Positions 38,018 to 46,632 of a stretch of 50,137 nucleotides of DNA are shown in pieces. Numbering within the stretch: the first letter of the stretch is position 1; each line of letters starts with the position of its first letter. The stretch spans positions 1-50,137 of the forward strand of contig CALVYA010000010.1 of assembly GCA_944371905.1 (NCBI GenBank), read 5' to 3'. The DNA comes from an uncultured Bacilli bacterium (GTDB lineage: Bacteria > Bacillota_I > Bacilli_A > RF39 > UBA660). The notes under the pieces were generated by a model. That model had not been told where the DNA came from and ran no database searches. It saw only the letters and a program-made list of their open reading frames with translations. Made by a program: the position numbers and the translations under genes.

Positions 38018-38995
38018 AAACATTTTTAAATCACTATTTATAACATTTAATATATCTTTGCCATGCAAATTAAATTTGATATTAGATAAAATTTTCATAT
38101 TTTTCAATTGGTCTAATGTTTTAGGCCTTTTTAAAAGAAGACTATTTAATTCGTTATCAGTAAATATATAATAAGCAGGAACATTCATATTATTAGACTT
38201 CTTTAACCTTAACTCCTTCAATTTGTTCTTTAATTCTTTTTCTTGTAATAAAATATTTTTATATTTTTCTACCAAACTACTTCTATCATTACAGGAATTA
38301 GCTTCTAAAAAAGAATTAGCTAAAGTTAACATAGTTTTTTTAGAAGAAAAACTATTATGATCATAATTCTTTATATCTCGTTTTATATATTCTACAAGAT
38401 TATCTACTCTTACAACAGAGTTTTTTATTTCTTTTAGAGCATATTTAACATTCAATAAAGAACGAGAATTAGAAAGAACTACTAATGGCTTATACCATAG
38501 ATTATCAAAACTATTTTCTCTAAAAAAAGTAATAAACTTATTATGTTTACTAAGCCAACGTTTTTTTAATATTTCTTTATGACTAACAGCCTGATTATAA
38601 GGAGAATAAATTGCTTCCTTTATATGATTATTATTTAAACAATAGGAACGTTGAAATTGTCCGTGACTATCAACTGTAATATCTCCAATTAAATTTTTAC
38701 ACTCTACTAAATAGCAATAACCTTTTGTTATAATTATATAATCAATTTGTGCTTTTAAATCTTCAAAAGTTAATGTGATATCGTGGAGAACATACATACC
38801 AATATTAGAATTTTTCAATTCATATGCTATCTCTTTTTCTCCTTGTAAACCTATTTCTAAAAATTTAATATCTTTATTGATCTGACTTCTGTCTATAAGC
38901 TGTTCCCGAATCATTTTTAATTGTTCAAGTTGTAATTCCAAATTACTATCTTCTTTTAAAAAAACAGCATCTCTAAACTTATCAAATGTAATCAT
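38012..38995 (-). CDS. NERD-domain (nuclease-related) protein
   Basis: The 327-residue protein has a NERD domain, which keeps the PD-(D/E)XK fold. LEIGLQGEKEIAYEL supplies the first Glu, then IDYIIITKGYCYLVECKN gives the Asp and the E-x-K pair (near residue 96). The C-terminal half is a long charged helical part with KEKELKNKLKELRLKK (about 255-275), then an HRDC-like stretch ending in YYIFTDNELNSLLLKRPKTLDQLKNM in pieces, where the helicase-type HRDC pattern is visible. Function is unknown; DNA binding or cleavage is plausible. I start at 38995 with GGAGTG upstream. It follows the LTA-synthase-like gene. Confidence 0.85.
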   Translation of the reverse strand: MITFDKFRDAVFLKEDSNLELQLEQLKMIREQLIDRSQINKDIKFLEIGLQGEKEIAYELKNSNIGMYVLHDITLTFEDLKAQIDYIIITKGYCYLVECKNLIGDITVDSHGQFQRSYCLNNNHIKEAIYSPYNQAVSHKEILKKRWLSKHNKFITFFRENSFDNLWYKPLVVLSNSRSLLNVKYALKEIKNSVVRVDNLVEYIKRDIKNYDHNSFSSKKTMLTLANSFLEANSCNDRSSLVEKYKNILLQEKELKNKLKELRLKKSNNMNVPAYYIFTDNELNSLLLKRPKTLDQLKNMKILSNIKFNLHGKDILNVINSDLKMFK

Positions 38996-39023
38996 ATAAT
39001 CACTCCATCGTATTATCTTATCA

Positions 39024-41069
39024 TCAATAATCAATTACTGAAAAATAATCACTGTTTAAAATTTTATCATTAATATTAATTTTTTCATTTACTTCTTCCG
39101 ATATTTTTTTAACATACTTTGGATCAATCTCATTTGGAACTTCACCATTATAATAAATATTTCCATCATACCAACTATAATCATTAAAATAAACGTATTC
39201 TTCATGATATTTACTAAAAACATCTGTACCTAAATAATACGATGGTCTATAAGAAAGATTAAACATGTTAGCAATGGTCGGAGTGATATCGATAGTATCC
39301 ATTACTGTATCAATTTGCTGATTCTCTATGTCTTTGCTCCAAATTATAAGAGGCATTGGTATGCTTTGCAATAATGATAGTTTTGAAAAATCTTCATTAG
39401 ATACACTAGGAATGTTTTTTGAATAATTATAAGCCCCATGATCAGAAAAAATTACAATTACTGTATCGTCTATTTTATGGTCTTTCTCTAATTTTTCTTT
39501 CAAAATTGTCAAAAAATCATCAGTTTCCCTTGCTAATACACTAATTACAGTAGTATCTTCTTCTTCAACTTTTAATTCTTCATAACTAGAATCATCTAAC
39601 CTTTTAATTATTTGAAACATAGGATTAGTATTATCATAAGGCATATGTGGAGTGTAAGTAATGATAAATGTCATAAACTTATCACTTTCAGGAACAAGTA
39701 AATGATATATATTATCATTTTCAGCTAAAGTAGAATCAAGTCTAGTTTCCACATCAGGATATATTTCTTTTAAAGCATAGTGGTTTTCAAAACCTATAGC
39801 TCTATGAATCCCTTCCCTATTATAAAATCCACCATAATTCATATGAACAGAATTTACTGTATATCCATTTTGTTTAAATAAATTAGGTAAAGATAAATCA
39901 TAATTATTAGTATCATAATTAAATGCAGCTGTTCCGTCGGTAGGAGCATGTAACCCAATAAGAGCCGAAAATTCACTATTAAATGTTGCACCACTACCAA
40001 ACATAGGAGCGTATCTATTAGTAAAATTAAGTCCTGTTTCCCTAAAATAGGTTAAAGTAGGCATAATCTCATCATTAACTAAACGATTATCAATACTTTC
40101 TAGCATAATCATAATGATATTTTTATCTTCAAAAATATTACTATAATCATTTTCTTGATATTGTATTTGGTCATTTCTTTTTTCAAAATATGAAGCAACT
40201 ATCTCTCGATCCTTAGCAATATCTACTGACAGTTTTTTTTCAACAAATTTATATATGTTACGAAAAGTATATTCATATAGTCCTGATACTTCCATACTTC
40301 TATTGGGACTAACAAAACTATCGTAAACATTTCTTGGATAATTATTAGAGTCCCATTGATTTTCTGGAACTGCAGCTCCATATTTCCAAATAGCTATACT
40401 ACGTAATCCTAACACACAAAATATAGCAATTAATATAATAAGTATTTTTTGTTTATAATTGGTCTTTGGATATTCTACTTTTCCCATAATATATATTACA
40501 AAAATACTAATTATAATGGGAATAAAAACAATTAATATTGTTTTAAAATTTATTGAAGATATTGCAACTGAAGCATAATCTAATCCTTCTCCTGCGGAAA
40601 ATAAATCAGTTAATTTAAAAAAGCGATCTAATATATTAGCATGAACCAGTTCTGCAAATGTTAATATAGAAAAGAATAATACAAAAAATCCATATACATA
40701 TCTTCCTTTTTTATTTCCACAAAAATATAATAATACTAACAAAATCAAAATATATGATAAAGAAAATAAAAATGGACTTAAACTCTTCGTGCGATAAAAA
40801 GGCTCCATTTTATTTCCAGTTAGTCTTAATGCTATATCAAAAATTAAAAATGTGACAATAGAACCAAATATAATCAAAAAATAATGAAAATATTTTGAAT
40901 GAACAAAGTTTTTAAAAATATTTTTAAAAGTTCTATTCTCTAATTCTATTTTTAAATTTGTTATTTCTTGTTTTAAATAATTTACATCTTGATTAAGAAG
41001 TTCAATTTTATTAATTAAATCGTTATTATTTTCTGTCCTTTTATTACTTTTAACGGTTACTTTAGACAT
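39024..41069 (-). CDS. LTA synthase-like sulfatase-family membrane enzyme
   Basis: A 681-residue protein of the LtaS group, which polymerises glycerol phosphate from phosphatidylglycerol outside the membrane. A cytoplasmic N-terminal coiled coil (about 16-46, repeated Leu/Ile with Glu and Lys) precedes five membrane helices (about 64-84, 105-124, 130-150, 177-199 and 208-228). The extracellular sulfatase domain follows with IMLESIDN (metal Glu334), the nucleophile Thr362 in SGATFNSEFSAL and IFSDHGAYNY. LtaS proteins usually lack such a coiled coil. AGGGGG lies before ATG. Other sulfatase-fold transferases are possible. Confidence 0.85.
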   Translation of the reverse strand: MSKVTVKSNKRTENNNDLINKIELLNQDVNYLKQEITNLKIELENRTFKNIFKNFVHSKYFHYFLIIFGSIVTFLIFDIALRLTGNKMEPFYRTKSLSPFLFSLSYILILLVLLYFCGNKKGRYVYGFFVLFFSILTFAELVHANILDRFFKLTDLFSAGEGLDYASVAISSINFKTILIVFIPIIISIFVIYIMGKVEYPKTNYKQKILIILIAIFCVLGLRSIAIWKYGAAVPENQWDSNNYPRNVYDSFVSPNRSMEVSGLYEYTFRNIYKFVEKKLSVDIAKDREIVASYFEKRNDQIQYQENDYSNIFEDKNIIMIMLESIDNRLVNDEIMPTLTYFRETGLNFTNRYAPMFGSGATFNSEFSALIGLHAPTDGTAAFNYDTNNYDLSLPNLFKQNGYTVNSVHMNYGGFYNREGIHRAIGFENHYALKEIYPDVETRLDSTLAENDNIYHLLVPESDKFMTFIITYTPHMPYDNTNPMFQIIKRLDDSSYEELKVEEEDTTVISVLARETDDFLTILKEKLEKDHKIDDTVIVIFSDHGAYNYSKNIPSVSNEDFSKLSLLQSIPMPLIIWSKDIENQQIDTVMDTIDITPTIANMFNLSYRPSYYLGTDVFSKYHEEYVYFNDYSWYDGNIYYNGEVPNEIDPKYVKKISEEVNEKININDKILNSDYFSVIDY

Positions 41070-41096
41070 ATAGATTCCCCCTATAAGTTATTATTT

Positions 41097-41105
41097 ATTG
41101 TATCA
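41097..41105 (-). promoter_or_regulatory. Extended -10 promoter of the LTA synthase-like gene
   Basis: TGATACAAT on the minus strand (TACAAT at 41097-41102). The upstream 17-bp position carries only a T-run as -35. Confidence 0.6.
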
Positions 41106-41140
41106 CACTTTAAAAATATAAAAAAGATGAAAAATAACAT

Positions 41141-41171
41141 AAAAAAATACTTGTTGAAACAAATATTTTTT
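41141..41171 (-). terminator. Terminator behind the deoxyribosyltransferase-like gene
   Basis: On the minus strand AAAAAATA/TATTTTTT and TTGT/ACAA stems separated by one mismatch (41142-41154 with 41159-41171), 4-nt loop, then T-rich sequence. It lies 12 nt beyond the stop. Confidence 0.75.
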
Positions 41172-41182
41172 CTAAATAAAAA

Positions 41183-41986
41183 TTATTTTCTCTGTAATAT
41201 CTTTTGTTTTGGCGCATCCTCTATCTGTTGATTTTCGCGAATTAACATACAACTAGCTTCTAACAATTCACTTAGATTATTATATGGAACATCATTATAC
41301 TCGACGCTATAAAGCCAATCTAAATATTTTGTTTTAGGAGCCCCATCTGGCCTTCCATATAATATCCTTTTTTTACTAATCCAATAACCAAACTCTACAT
41401 TGGTAGTAAATGCCGGCATTGTTTCTAAATCTCTTGGAATCCAAAATAATATTGAAGTAGCTTCTGTTAAGGCTTCCCGTTCCCACTCCGCTTGATCAAC
41501 ATAATCATCTTTAGATTTCATAGTAGAAAGCTCTGGAATGTAGACAACTCCATCAAATTCTAATTCTGATAATTTTAACAAAGCCTCCTCACGCCAAGAA
41601 ATAATATTTTTATCTCTTGGAGTAGGACCGGCTAAAAAAATTGATTTTTGTCCCTTTATAACTTTTTCATCAGAATAGTTTGGCTTAGTTTTAGTTTTTT
41701 TAAATGTAGTAATTGTTGTATTAGGAATTATTGCTTTTTTTACATCTTTTATTGTCATCAAAGTACCTAATACAGGACCATTATCTTTCTTTTTTTCCTC
41801 CATCAACATTCTTCTAATAGTTTTTTTCAAAATCAAATATTCTTCATTAGTATTTTCTGATATTTCTTGCGCTTGCACTTTTACTAGTGCTGCATTAATC
41901 ATAACTCTACTAACAAGAATTTTATCACTATCATCTAGTTTTAATATTTCTTCTAAAGATATTAAATCTTCTGAATTTGTATACAT
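41183..41986 (-). CDS. Nucleoside 2-deoxyribosyltransferase-like protein
   Basis: The C-terminal half of this 267-residue protein has the Nuc_deoxyri_tr2 pattern: SIFLAGPTPRDKNIISWREEAL in pieces near 115-136, YIPELST, then QAEWEREALTEATSILFWIPRD and TTNVEFGYW, which supply the nucleophile-type Glu and substrate loop. The N-terminal 100 residues are charged and helical and not recognised. It may act on nucleotides or NAD-like substrates. I start at 41986 with GGAGGG 5 nt upstream; the TTG at 42070 would read into the SEC-C remnant. It is the last chromosomal gene before the accessory element. Confidence 0.8.
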   Translation of the reverse strand: MYTNSEDLISLEEILKLDDSDKILVSRVMINAALVKVQAQEISENTNEEYLILKKTIRRMLMEEKKKDNGPVLGTLMTIKDVKKAIIPNTTITTFKKTKTKPNYSDEKVIKGQKSIFLAGPTPRDKNIISWREEALLKLSELEFDGVVYIPELSTMKSKDDYVDQAEWEREALTEATSILFWIPRDLETMPAFTTNVEFGYWISKKRILYGRPDGAPKTKYLDWLYSVEYNDVPYNNLSELLEASCMLIRENQQIEDAPKQKILQRK

Positions 41987-42054
41987 TTCTACCCTCCATT
42001 TGATTAAAGTAAGAACAAATAAATATTTAAATTTTCGACTCTTTACAAAATAAG

Positions 42055-42110
42055 CTATTTGCCACAGCAATTTTTATACTTTTTTCCACTTCCGCATGTT
42101 CAAGCAATCC
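42055..42110 (-). pseudogene. Decayed SEC-C zinc motif (secA-tail remnant)
   Basis: On the minus strand, 42099 to 42055 reads [14 protein letters not shown] and a TAG stop, the end of a SEC-C motif ([14 protein letters not shown]) as found at the C-terminus of SecA. Just upstream the frame is closed by TGA (42100-42102). The preceding bases resemble the GAT-CCT-TGC-CCA codons of the motif with one extra base. No start or ribosome-binding site belongs to it. The living secA ends 5.4 kb away with [10 protein letters not shown], so this is not a simple copy of the same tail. Confidence 0.7.
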
Positions 42111-42112
42111 AA

Positions 42113-42202
42113 GTATTTATAGTATTATCAGTATTTACGTAATTATTGGTATTTCAAGACTTCGTGGCACTGGTAACAAAAATATTTGTGGTATTTATAG
42201 TA
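42113..42202. repeat. Short direct repeats and a dyad at the left end of the element
   Basis: GTATTTATAGTA occurs exactly at 42113-42124 and 42191-42202; GTATTT also occurs at 42131 and 42149. The second copy runs into a perfect 8-bp dyad ATAGTACT/AGTACTAT (42197-42204 with 42208-42215). Spacing fits arm-type integrase sites, but this is inference. The rest of the gene-free stretch 42103-42292 holds nothing else I recognise. Confidence 0.5.
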
Positions 42203-42292
42203 CTATTAGTACTATGTTTATTTTATAATTTGAAAACAAAGCGGAAACATTGTGTGCATCCGTTTACAATAATAGTATATCACAATTTTTAA

Positions 42293-44194
42293 TTACAAAT
42301 TTAATAATTCTATTAATTTATCAAAAATTCTAATATAATCATCAGATATATTAGTTTTTGTGACATTTTCTGCTAAAGTAACTTTAAAATCTTTTATTAA
42401 TTTTTTTGCTTTTTTTGAATCTGTCTCATTATATCTAATCCATTCTTCTATTACAGATATATTTGCTACGGATTCATCATTTATTTTTTCCGTATTTATT
42501 TTTACTTTAAAAGCATTTCTATCTCCAAACTTATTACTCTCTGTAATTATATATTTAGGAGTATAAAAGTCTTCACAAGTTGATATTAATCTATCAATAT
42601 TGAACTCATCGTACTTGTACCATTTACCAGCATATCTTTCTTGCTCAAACACTTTTTTTTGATCAGAAGACACTTCATCTGCATCAGATATAATATAATA
42701 ATCTTTTGCCAACAATCCCCATAAACTTGCAAACTCTCTAAACTTTGTTGCTCCAGGCACATGTGTTAAACCAACTTTTTTAAATTTATTTTTTTTAGTT
42801 TTATTTAATTTATTCAATGCCACATGAAACAAATGTTTATCAATCCAGCCCTCAAAAACTAAATTCTTATCATTGATAATTGCATATACTTTCATTCCCA
42901 ATGCATTATATAACGTTTTTGCATTATCATAATTACTTTCATTAGCTTCTTCTATGCTTGTACATTCGCTATCTTTTGTAACAATATAATGTCTTCCTAT
43001 ATTAGTAGTATCGATCATAGATGTAGAGTGGGTTGAATAAAAAACATAATTATTTTTTCCAATATTAATTAATTCTTCTTTTAAATATTCTTGTCCGGGA
43101 ATATCTATTTTAGTTTCTGGCTCATCAATTAAAATTAGAGTGTTATTTAACTGTTTATTCTTATTTTTTACTGAAAGCATTATCATATATGTTATTAACC
43201 GTTTAAATCCATCACTTCTTTTATCCAATAAATATGAATTGTTAGTATCCCTTATTCTAATATTAATATTATCAACATTTTCCCTTAATTCCAACTTACA
43301 ATTTTTAGGCATACTTTTCCATATTTTTCTTAAATATATAGTGGTCTTTTCACTGACTTCATCTAATAAATTTTGAAATGATGCCTCTCCCATTTCTTTG
43401 CATTCATTATATTCTTCTTTAATGTTTGTAATATTATTTAATTCAAATATATACTTTAACGGTATGTTAATGTTTGGATTTTCTATAAAGCTTTTAATTG
43501 TGATAGAAGCAGGTAATAAGTACTCATCTTTATATTCCCAAAAAAGGACATCTGGAATATTATTATTAGCAATTTTCATCCCAAGTTCACAAAAATAATC
43601 GTGTAAATCTTCTGCAACTATTTTTATTAAGTTTTCACTGCTTACGTCATATTCATCTATATTAATAATTATTTTTTCTTTAATTTCATGTTGTTCTTGT
43701 GTTTCTTTATTGATAATACTAATTGGATTTTCTGGTGTTGCATTCAAAAATTTAAGATTATCATTTATTATATATTTATCATCATTATCTAAGATATAAT
43801 ATTTTAATAATCTTTCGCTTTTTCTTATATCTATATCATAAACATAATTAAAATCAAGAAAATCCAAAAGTTTTACGTACTTGCCATTAAACATTATAAA
43901 ACTATCTTTCTTTGATGAATATATTTTTTCTTGTGCCTTTTTATAAAATTCGATTTGTTCATCTTCTGACATTAACATAATAAATTCTATGTTTGATTCT
44001 TGGAAACTTCTTGTTCCCTCTTTAATAAATTCTTTAGTTAATTTAACACTATTATTCAAAGTCGATAATGCAAGTAATAAATTACTTTTACCACTCTCAC
44101 TTAATCCAACAAATATTTTGCATCCTCTGGTTATATCAATAGTGCATTCGTGAATAGACTTAAAATTTTTTATATTTACAGTTTTTAATATCAC
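42293..44194 (-). CDS. OLD-family ATPase with TOPRIM nuclease domain (probable phage defence)
   Basis: The 633 residues combine an ABC-type ATPase, split by an insertion, with a TOPRIM domain. Walker A is GLSESGKSN (30-38), the signature-like stretch is DKRSDGFKRL (334-343), Walker B LILIDEPET (363-371) and the H-loop YSTHS (386-390). TOPRIM residues are Glu448 in LVFEGWID and the DxD pair Asp504/Asp506 in ISDADE. OLD proteins are nucleases; relatives act in phage defence. No UvrD-like helicase (GajB), reverse transcriptase or AriB partner adjoins, so it fits a stand-alone OLD. It starts with GTG behind GGGAG. A dyad directly in front suggests regulation. Confidence 0.88.
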   Translation of the reverse strand: MILKTVNIKNFKSIHECTIDITRGCKIFVGLSESGKSNLLLALSTLNNSVKLTKEFIKEGTRSFQESNIEFIMLMSEDEQIEFYKKAQEKIYSSKKDSFIMFNGKYVKLLDFLDFNYVYDIDIRKSERLLKYYILDNDDKYIINDNLKFLNATPENPISIINKETQEQHEIKEKIIINIDEYDVSSENLIKIVAEDLHDYFCELGMKIANNNIPDVLFWEYKDEYLLPASITIKSFIENPNINIPLKYIFELNNITNIKEEYNECKEMGEASFQNLLDEVSEKTTIYLRKIWKSMPKNCKLELRENVDNINIRIRDTNNSYLLDKRSDGFKRLITYMIMLSVKNKNKQLNNTLILIDEPETKIDIPGQEYLKEELINIGKNNYVFYSTHSTSMIDTTNIGRHYIVTKDSECTSIEEANESNYDNAKTLYNALGMKVYAIINDKNLVFEGWIDKHLFHVALNKLNKTKKNKFKKVGLTHVPGATKFREFASLWGLLAKDYYIISDADEVSSDQKKVFEQERYAGKWYKYDEFNIDRLISTCEDFYTPKYIITESNKFGDRNAFKVKINTEKINDESVANISVIEEWIRYNETDSKKAKKLIKDFKVTLAENVTKTNISDDYIRIFDKLIELLNL

Positions 44195-44210
44195 ATTATC
44201 ACTCCCTAAT

Positions 44211-44236
44211 AAAAAAAGAATATCTTAATGATATTC
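44211..44236 (-). promoter_or_regulatory. Dyad with T-tract directly before the OLD gene (operator or attenuator)
   Basis: GAATATC/GATATTC (44218-44224 with 44230-44236), 5-bp loop, then seven T on the minus strand running into the ribosome-binding site. It starts about 10 bp beyond the -10 box. As RNA it would be a terminator at the very 5' end; as DNA it would be a repressor site. Confidence 0.6.
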
Positions 44237-44246
44237 GGCTACTATA

Positions 44247-44275
44247 ATTTTACCATATTTTAACAAATCAAACAA
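44247..44275 (-). promoter_or_regulatory. Promoter of the OLD nuclease gene
   Basis: On the minus strand, TTGTTT (44270-44275), 17 bp and TAAAAT (44247-44252) with TG one base upstream. The gene-free stretch 44276-44416 behind the integrase holds one inverted repeat TTTTCTT/AAGAAAA (44357-44383) and nothing else I can name. Confidence 0.65.
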
Positions 44276-44416
44276 TTATTGGTAATAAATTTTTTATTAT
44301 ATTATTTAACAGACTATTTATAGATTACTTTATAACATATAAAAGGTTGATGTGCATTTTCTTATCTGGATAAATAAAGAAAATTTAATCTGTTATTTTA
44401 GTTATAATTTGGTCTA

Positions 44417-45058
44417 TTATTTTTTGTTGATTTGTTTTTCAAATACATTACTAACATATTTCTTTGATTCTTTAGTAGTTGAAACGTAATAATTCTCTGT
44501 AGTTTCCACTCTACTATGACCTAATACTTCAGCGACATCTTTAATTTCTACACCACTTCTTAAAGTTTTAGTTGCAAAGCTTCCTCTTAAGTCATAGAAC
44601 CGGCAATTATTTATTCCTAGTTCATGATGTATAATCCTATATGGATAACGTATTAAATCCGTACCTATGTATCTTCCATTATCTTTAACAAACACTAAAT
44701 TTACTTTTTCTTTCTGCTTTGACTTGTATTTCAACTCAATTATTCTATTTTCCACTACTTTACCATACTTATTTTTAACTTCTTCTAGGTTATAATCATA
44801 ATATTTTGTTTTATATTTTTTTCTATTATTACTCTGATAATGATGATAAATTTTCAATACCTTTAATAAAGTTTCACATATATATACTTCTCTAACACTA
44901 CTATCAGTTTTTGTTGTGCCAAAAAACCATCTTCCTTTGTTATCTTTTGTTTTGCAATAAACTGTTTTATTAATTTTTATAATTCTATTTTCAAAATCTA
45001 TATCATCCCAAGTTAACGCACATACCTCTCCTGTTCTCATACCTGTAAAGCATGCCAC
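44417..45058 (-). CDS. Tyrosine integrase, C-terminal (catalytic) part
   Basis: This carries the catalytic half of a phage-type tyrosine recombinase: Arg in FTGMRTGEVCALTW, the box II region RFYDLRGSFATKTL with Arg, LGHSRVETTENYYVS with the His and the nucleophile Tyr, and a lysine-rich end. Box II has Tyr where many integrases have His; this YDLRGSFAT form recurs in Bacillota. The frame is open upstream to about 45150 and reads NHIYTNEEIEKILTRFKEN, so 45058 is only the first ATG, not a true start. It joins the N-terminal part through a -1 shift at an A8 run, giving 415 residues. Confidence 0.85.
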   Translation of the reverse strand: MACFTGMRTGEVCALTWDDIDFENRIIKINKTVYCKTKDNKGRWFFGTTKTDSSVREVYICETLLKVLKIYHHYQSNNRKKYKTKYYDYNLEEVKNKYGKVVENRIIELKYKSKQKEKVNLVFVKDNGRYIGTDLIRYPYRIIHHELGINNCRFYDLRGSFATKTLRSGVEIKDVAEVLGHSRVETTENYYVSTTKESKKYVSNVFEKQINKK

Positions 45059-45138
45059 TAAAAATGCACATATAAAAGTTTTGTTTTCTTTGAATCTAGT
45101 TAAAATTTTTTCTATCTCTTCATTAGTGTAAATATGAT

Positions 45139-45663
45139 TTATTCTGTTTTTTTTAAACCATATGATAGAACTCTAGGAATTGATAGTTCAACAGCTGGAT
45201 TATAATTTAAAAATCCAAAGTAATTTGTTGCATCTCTAAAAGAACTTTTTATTACTTTTTGATAAATTCTTAATGCATCTTTTGTTTTTACTTTTTGCGA
45301 TAATTTTAATAATGCTTGATTTAGTAAATATGGGGTTATTGAATATAACATATATTTTCCTAGTTCTGCTTTTATTGTTTTAAAAGTTTCTTTATATCTT
45401 TTTGCTGTGGAATACTTAAAATTAATTTCAAAATATTCACTCATCCAATAATCTAAGTAATCAGCGTATGTCATATTTGCCTGTTTATTAACTCCCCCAT
45501 TAATATATTCATCATAGGCTTTCATTCCGGCAATATATGCTTCATTTTTTGTTCTAAACCCTGATTTGTTGATAAACTTTCTTTTCCCATTTATTTTTGC
45601 AATTTCAAATTTATACTGATAAACCTTTCCTCTTTTTGTTACATTAACTCTCATATCATTCAT
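45139..45663 (-). CDS. Tyrosine integrase, N-terminal part (frame broken at an A8 run)
   Basis: This holds the arm-binding domain (KRGKVYQYKFEIAKINGKRKF) and the SAM-like core-binding domain (MTYADYLDYWMSEYF to the NPAVELSIPRV end) of a phage-type integrase. The reading stops at TAA (45139-45141) soon after GLKKTE, where an intact protein would continue. The break is at eight A (45147-45154 on plus as T); a -1 shift there restores the frame. In the zero frame the run holds A-AAA-AAA, a classical slippery sequence. I start at 45663 with AAGGA upstream; a TATAAT lies at 45702-45707. Confidence 0.82.
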   Translation of the reverse strand: MNDMRVNVTKRGKVYQYKFEIAKINGKRKFINKSGFRTKNEAYIAGMKAYDEYINGGVNKQANMTYADYLDYWMSEYFEINFKYSTAKRYKETFKTIKAELGKYMLYSITPYLLNQALLKLSQKVKTKDALRIYQKVIKSSFRDATNYFGFLNYNPAVELSIPRVLSYGLKKTE

Positions 45664-45727
45664 TCCTTTCCTTTTTCTATTTTTCATTTATTTACAAAAT
45701 CATTATAATTAACAACATCCAAATTAT

Positions 45728-45762
45728 AAAAAAATGCTAACATATTTCTATGTTAACATTTT
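45728..45762 (-). terminator. abiE operon terminator
   Basis: On the minus strand AAAATG/CATTTT and TAACATA/TATGTTA with one mismatch between them (45731-45744 with 45749-45762), 4-nt loop, then seven T. It lies 3 nt beyond the abiEii stop. It is about 80% identical to the hairpin at 47311-47342 on the other side of abiE. Confidence 0.85.
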
Positions 45763-45765
45763 GTA

Positions 45766-46632
45766 TTAAGATACTGGTGTAAGCTCTTTTTGAAGTAATT
45801 TTATGATTATTTCTATGGCATCCATAACATCTTCATAGCTTATGTCTTTTACATATATCTTTTTAAGTTTATATCTATTAAAATTATTTTTTAATCTTTC
45901 ACTGTTTTTTATTAAATCAAAACTAGAAATAATCATATTTATATCGAATTTTGATTCCCGTCTTTCAAAAGTATTTTTGATTGCTTTTACCAAATCATCT
46001 TTATTAATATCATTATAAAATCTAGTTAATAAAATATACAAATCATAAAAATCTTTTGCTCTTGTGTTCATGATATTATCAGTAATAAATGTTTCAAATT
46101 TTTCAGCTATGATAGTTTCTTTATTAAACACCATAATATTAATATAAGAATCATCAAACATGCATTTATATTTAAAGTTTAATTCTTTAGGTGTAATAGG
46201 ATCTCCTACAGTGACATCAATTGCTAATGGTACTCTTAAATGTTCCTTATATCCAATTAATTTAACTTTTAATCCACCATATTTATCTATTAGTCTAATA
46301 TCTTTAATACTAACAATTTCAAAAGTTATTCCATCTTTACCATCAATACTTATTATTTCTTTTATTATTTTTTCTAGTATTTTAGCTTCTAATGGTATTC
46401 CTTTTAACATTGTATCCATATCTTGAGTAGTTCGACGTTCATCGCCAAATATTGCAGATAATAAAAGCCCACCTTTTAATATGAAATTATATTTGTATTT
46501 ACTAATTCCAATCCTATATAATAATCTTTCAAAAAAGTACATCTGCATAATATCTTGTGGTTCTAAATGATTTTCATGGGCTTTGGTTTTAATTTTTATT
46601 TTTAAATCTTCAGCATTAATAACATTTTTCAC
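45766..46632 (-). CDS. abiEii: AbiEii-type nucleotidyltransferase toxin
   Basis: The toxin of a type IV toxin-antitoxin system that aborts phage infection. The 288 residues belong to the DUF1814 nucleotidyltransferases: motif I is GGLLLSAIFGDERRTTQDMD (Gly54-Gly55, Asp71, Asp73), motif II VKLIGYK, motif III with IDVTVGD and motif IV IIAEKFETFI with NTRAKDFYDLYIL. It starts with GTG directly after the abiEi stop; GGAGG lies 11 nt upstream within abiEi, so the two are translationally coupled. Relatives block growth by adding nucleotides to tRNA. Confidence 0.92.
   Translation of the reverse strand: MKNVINAEDLKIKIKTKAHENHLEPQDIMQMYFFERLLYRIGISKYKYNFILKGGLLLSAIFGDERRTTQDMDTMLKGIPLEAKILEKIIKEIISIDGKDGITFEIVSIKDIRLIDKYGGLKVKLIGYKEHLRVPLAIDVTVGDPITPKELNFKYKCMFDDSYINIMVFNKETIIAEKFETFITDNIMNTRAKDFYDLYILLTRFYNDINKDDLVKAIKNTFERRESKFDINMIISSFDLIKNSERLKNNFNRYKLKKIYVKDISYEDVMDAIEIIIKLLQKELTPVS

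Noticed and set aside
41987-42070. N-terminal extension of the deoxyribosyltransferase-like protein from TTG at 42070
   Set aside because: It has no ribosome-binding site, overlaps the SEC-C remnant in another frame, and GGAGGG favours the ATG at 41986.
42113-42202. CRISPR-like array
   Set aside because: The repeats are 6-12 bp, irregularly spaced and lack spacers of even length.
42293-44194. Gabija (GajA) or another two-gene defence system
   Set aside because: No UvrD-like helicase, AriB or reverse transcriptase adjoins the OLD gene; the neighbours are an integrase and intergenic DNA. A stand-alone OLD is the safer call.
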